Of a stretch of 64,000 bases of DNA, positions 63,849 to 64,000 are shown in pieces (the first letter of the stretch is position 1; each line of letters opens with the position of its first letter). The notes beneath the pieces are model-generated. The model saw nothing but the letters and a program-made list of their open reading frames with translations, searched no databases and was not told the origin of the DNA. A program made the position numbers and the translations under genes. The stretch is from Dysgonomonas sp. Marseille-P4361 (lineage in GTDB: Bacteria > Bacteroidota > Bacteroidia > Bacteroidales > Dysgonomonadaceae): NCBI RefSeq assembly GCF_900343125.1, contig NZ_OPYL01000009.1, positions 50,830 through 114,829 on the forward strand, read 5' to 3'.

Positions 63849-64000
63849 ATGGAAATGAATCAGAAAACCCTTGAAAAAATGACATCTTTAAGACTCAGAG
63901 GCATGTTCCTAGCTTTTAAAACGAGTCTTGAAACCCGGCAGAAAGAGACCATGACCATCGATCAGTTTGTATCCTGGCTCATCATCAGCGAATGGGACGA
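63849..64000 (+). CDS. istB: IS21 helper ATPase IstB, partial (runs off the window)
   Basis: ATG at 63849, 33 bases after the istA stop; the visible start MEMNQKTLEKMTSLRLRGMF fits IstB, the AAA+ helper of IS21 transposition. The Walker motifs would lie beyond the window edge. Confidence 0.88.
   Translation, partial: MEMNQKTLEKMTSLRLRGMFLAFKTSLETRQKETMTIDQFVSWLIISEWD

Larger units (their letters stand above)
63325..64000 (+). mobile_element. truncated IS21-family insertion sequence
   Basis: Contains the istA remnant and the istB start in the normal istA-istB order. The left end is inside istA coding sequence and abuts a truncated host gene; the right end lies outside the window. Confidence 0.85.

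Overview
The window comes from an AT-rich Bacteroidetes genome, most likely order Bacteroidales and close to Dysgonomonas or Parabacteroides. This rests on a SusC/SusD pair, several Bacteroidetes-type promoters (-7 box TAnnTTTG), DUF4293 next to an omega-like RNA polymerase subunit, a TonB receptor, and Tat-signalled oxidoreductases. Genus-level placement is inference.

Region by region. (1) 1-3700: a decayed or partial prophage/integrative-element early module. It has an XRE repressor divergent from a run of small overlapping genes and a phage-type replication gene that appears split by a frameshift, followed by remnants up to a tRNA-Cys. (2) 3700-18500: chromosomal core genes, nearly all on the minus strand: a receiver plus PPDK-N-domain protein, DUF4293, an omega-like subunit, BamD, sufC-sufD-sufS (no sufB alongside), exonuclease III, an MlaEF-type lipid transporter, a dipeptidyl peptidase IV, a BamE-like lipoprotein and a gluconolactonase-like lipoprotein. 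(3) 18560-34250: an outer-membrane barrel, then a glucuronate utilisation island (Gfo/Idh oxidoreductase, hexuronate MFS transporter, KDPG aldolase, KDG kinase, UxaC, UxuA, an SDR in the UxuB position, a LacI regulator) with a divergent susC/susD pair. Together these import glucuronate-containing material and take glucuronate through fructuronate, mannonate and KDG to KDPG and then pyruvate plus glyceraldehyde-3-phosphate.

(4) 34260-40011: a compact, poorly described cluster of ECF-type S component, TonB receptor, DUF1893 protein, Tat-exported ferredoxin-fused aldo/keto reductase and a membrane NapH/NapG-like polyferredoxin. It looks like an outer-membrane uptake system coupled to a periplasmic redox module. 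(5) 40466-51400: a glycerol regulon with both anaerobic GlpABC and a GlpD-type dehydrogenase, GlpF, GlpK, an outer-membrane barrel, a DeoR-type regulator, and recurring ATTCGAAAC motifs that are candidate operators. (6) 51430-57000: a LemA / GIDE-domain / membrane-protein operon divergent from an operon of exported ankyrin, ankyrin and SH3 proteins. (7) 57000-61750: L-rhamnose mutarotase, a collagen-like lipoprotein, a repeat-rich Arg/Glu coiled-coil lipoprotein, and an RRM / cold-shock-domain / DEAD-box helicase cold-adaptation cluster. (8) 61769-64000: an alpha/alpha-barrel protein gene lacking its 5' end, abutting a 5'-truncated, GC-richer IS21 element (istA remnant, istB start).

The strongest candidates for something not well described are the uptake/redox cluster at 34.3-40.0 kb, the LemA-GIDE versus exported-ankyrin divergent pair at 51.4-56.9 kb, and the nested inverted-repeat element and small ORF at 40.4-40.9 kb beside the glp genes.
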